From Anas platyrhynchos (taxonomy: Eukaryota > Chordata > Aves > Anseriformes > Anatidae), in the NCBI RefSeq assembly GCF_047663525.1, contig NC_092589.1, forward strand, positions 103,662,001 through 103,726,000: DNA of 64,000 nt. The letters are read 5' to 3'. The number at the start of each line of letters is the position of its first letter. Position 1 is the stretch's first letter. The translations under genes were made by a program, and so were the position numbers. The notes below the pieces were generated by a model, which was not told the DNA's origin, did not search any database, and saw only the letters and a program-made list of their open reading frames with translations. This document shows positions 63,401 through 64,000 of the stretch, one piece after another.

Positions 63401-64000
63401 TTTTCACTTCACTATGTTAATATGGAACAGGTCTTAACTGCATGCAGAGCTGCCTTTTGTGGCTGAGTGCTAGCTTCGTATACCTCCATGTACCCATGCA
63501 TGAATTATGTTAACAAAGGTGGAGGCTACAAGATGCAGAATACTCTGTAAATCTAAACTTAGTAACCATCTGCTTTCTTTCAGTATAAGCAAGATCTGTA
63601 AGTATTCAGTCAGGAAAATGAGTTGAACTGTTTCTGATTTTGTCTTCTGATAAGCAAAAAAGTCAACAGGATGTTGGTCTTACACTCTGAATGTCTCCTG
63701 GTTGTTGCCAGCATCTGTTGAAATGATTATATATATCGCAATTCCTTTAAACAATGATACCGCTTTAGTTCTTGTCAACTGTCAGTGGGGAGGGAGTTTT
63801 TATTCTGAATTCCCATCTTTCTCTGGTCACGATGCTTATAAATTGTTCCAATCTGTTTGATCTCAGTCAGACTATCTCAATCATGTAGCCTTTGTTCAGG
63901 TTTGTTGAAACCTGGGGAGAAGGTGAACAACAGCGTGTATAGCACGACTATTAATATGGAGAAAATCTTTCTTATTTCCTAGATTCCCTGTGCAGTGATT

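Larger units (their letters stand above)
36541..64000 (+). other. Presumed RNF144A intron; no coding exon seen
   Basis: About 27.5 kb with no exon coding for a recognisable protein domain. None of the open frames shows the RING/IBR cysteine pattern of RNF144A. The stretch is AT-rich unique sequence with two CR1 fragments, homopolymer runs (38768-38783, 50809-50821, 54813-54828), small duplications and AAAC arrays (55051-55079 and about 59575-59597). A possible short exon is noted at 38129-38190. RNF144A has long 5' introns in other vertebrates, which fits, but intron identity is inferred from position. Confidence 0.45.

Noticed and set aside
1-64000. CRISPR arrays, bacterial operons, tRNA or rRNA genes
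   Set aside because: No regularly spaced repeats, cloverleaf-like sequences or rRNA signatures were seen. All evidence is for vertebrate nuclear DNA.

Overview
The window is vertebrate nuclear DNA, almost certainly from a bird. The support is large introns with GT-AG splice sites, CpG-island promoters, and seven or more CR1 LINE fragments in both orientations with the avian 3' end (repeated ATTCTATG or its complement, and 'GGTTGGAAGAGACC'-type ends). One CR1 copy (13882-13992) has wording that I associate with waterfowl, but that is only an impression. No prokaryotic genes, CRISPR arrays or tRNA genes were seen.

Three protein-coding loci account for the unique sequence, in the order CMPK2 (minus), RSAD2 (plus), RNF144A (plus). 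The first two are recognised from protein sequence. The third is inferred from the vertebrate gene order and a CpG island. CMPK2 is a mitochondrial UMP-CMP kinase of the thymidylate-kinase fold. It lies at 15322-20431 in five exons. Its last exon (15322-15442) is short, and exon 4 has an open read-through that could be mistaken for the C-terminus. RSAD2 (viperin, radical-SAM CTP dehydratase) lies at 26424-31634 in six exons encoding 365 residues. It has the CxxxCxxC cluster motif and the C-terminal Trp. The two start codons are divergent and about 6.0 kb apart. Both promoters carry GAAA-type interferon/IRF elements. CMPK2 supplies CDP/CTP precursors and viperin converts CTP to the chain terminator ddhCTP, so this is an interferon-induced antiviral nucleotide module.

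Layout: 1-15.3 kb is intergenic sequence beyond the 3' end of CMPK2, with CR1 fragments, microsatellites and several unusual palindromes (11.27, 11.37, 12.38 and 13.35 kb). 15.3-20.7 kb is CMPK2 and its promoter. 20.7-26.2 kb is the spacer between the divergent promoters. 26.2-34.8 kb is RSAD2 with a probable long 3' UTR. 35.7-36.5 kb is a CpG island that probably holds the promoter and non-coding first exon of RNF144A. 36.5-64 kb shows no convincing coding exon and is read as the first part of a long RNF144A intron, with two CR1 insertions and small duplications.

The points most worth checking are: the apparent absence of the large N-terminal region of CMPK2 (253 residues here against about 450 in mammals); an IRF-type element lying inside the open frame upstream of the CMPK2 start; a C22 run inside a 135-bp CMPK2 intron; a 26-bp perfect palindrome with a symmetric TATA core in the RNF144A CpG island; and a 28-bp palindrome at 11267 that resembles a p53-family response element.
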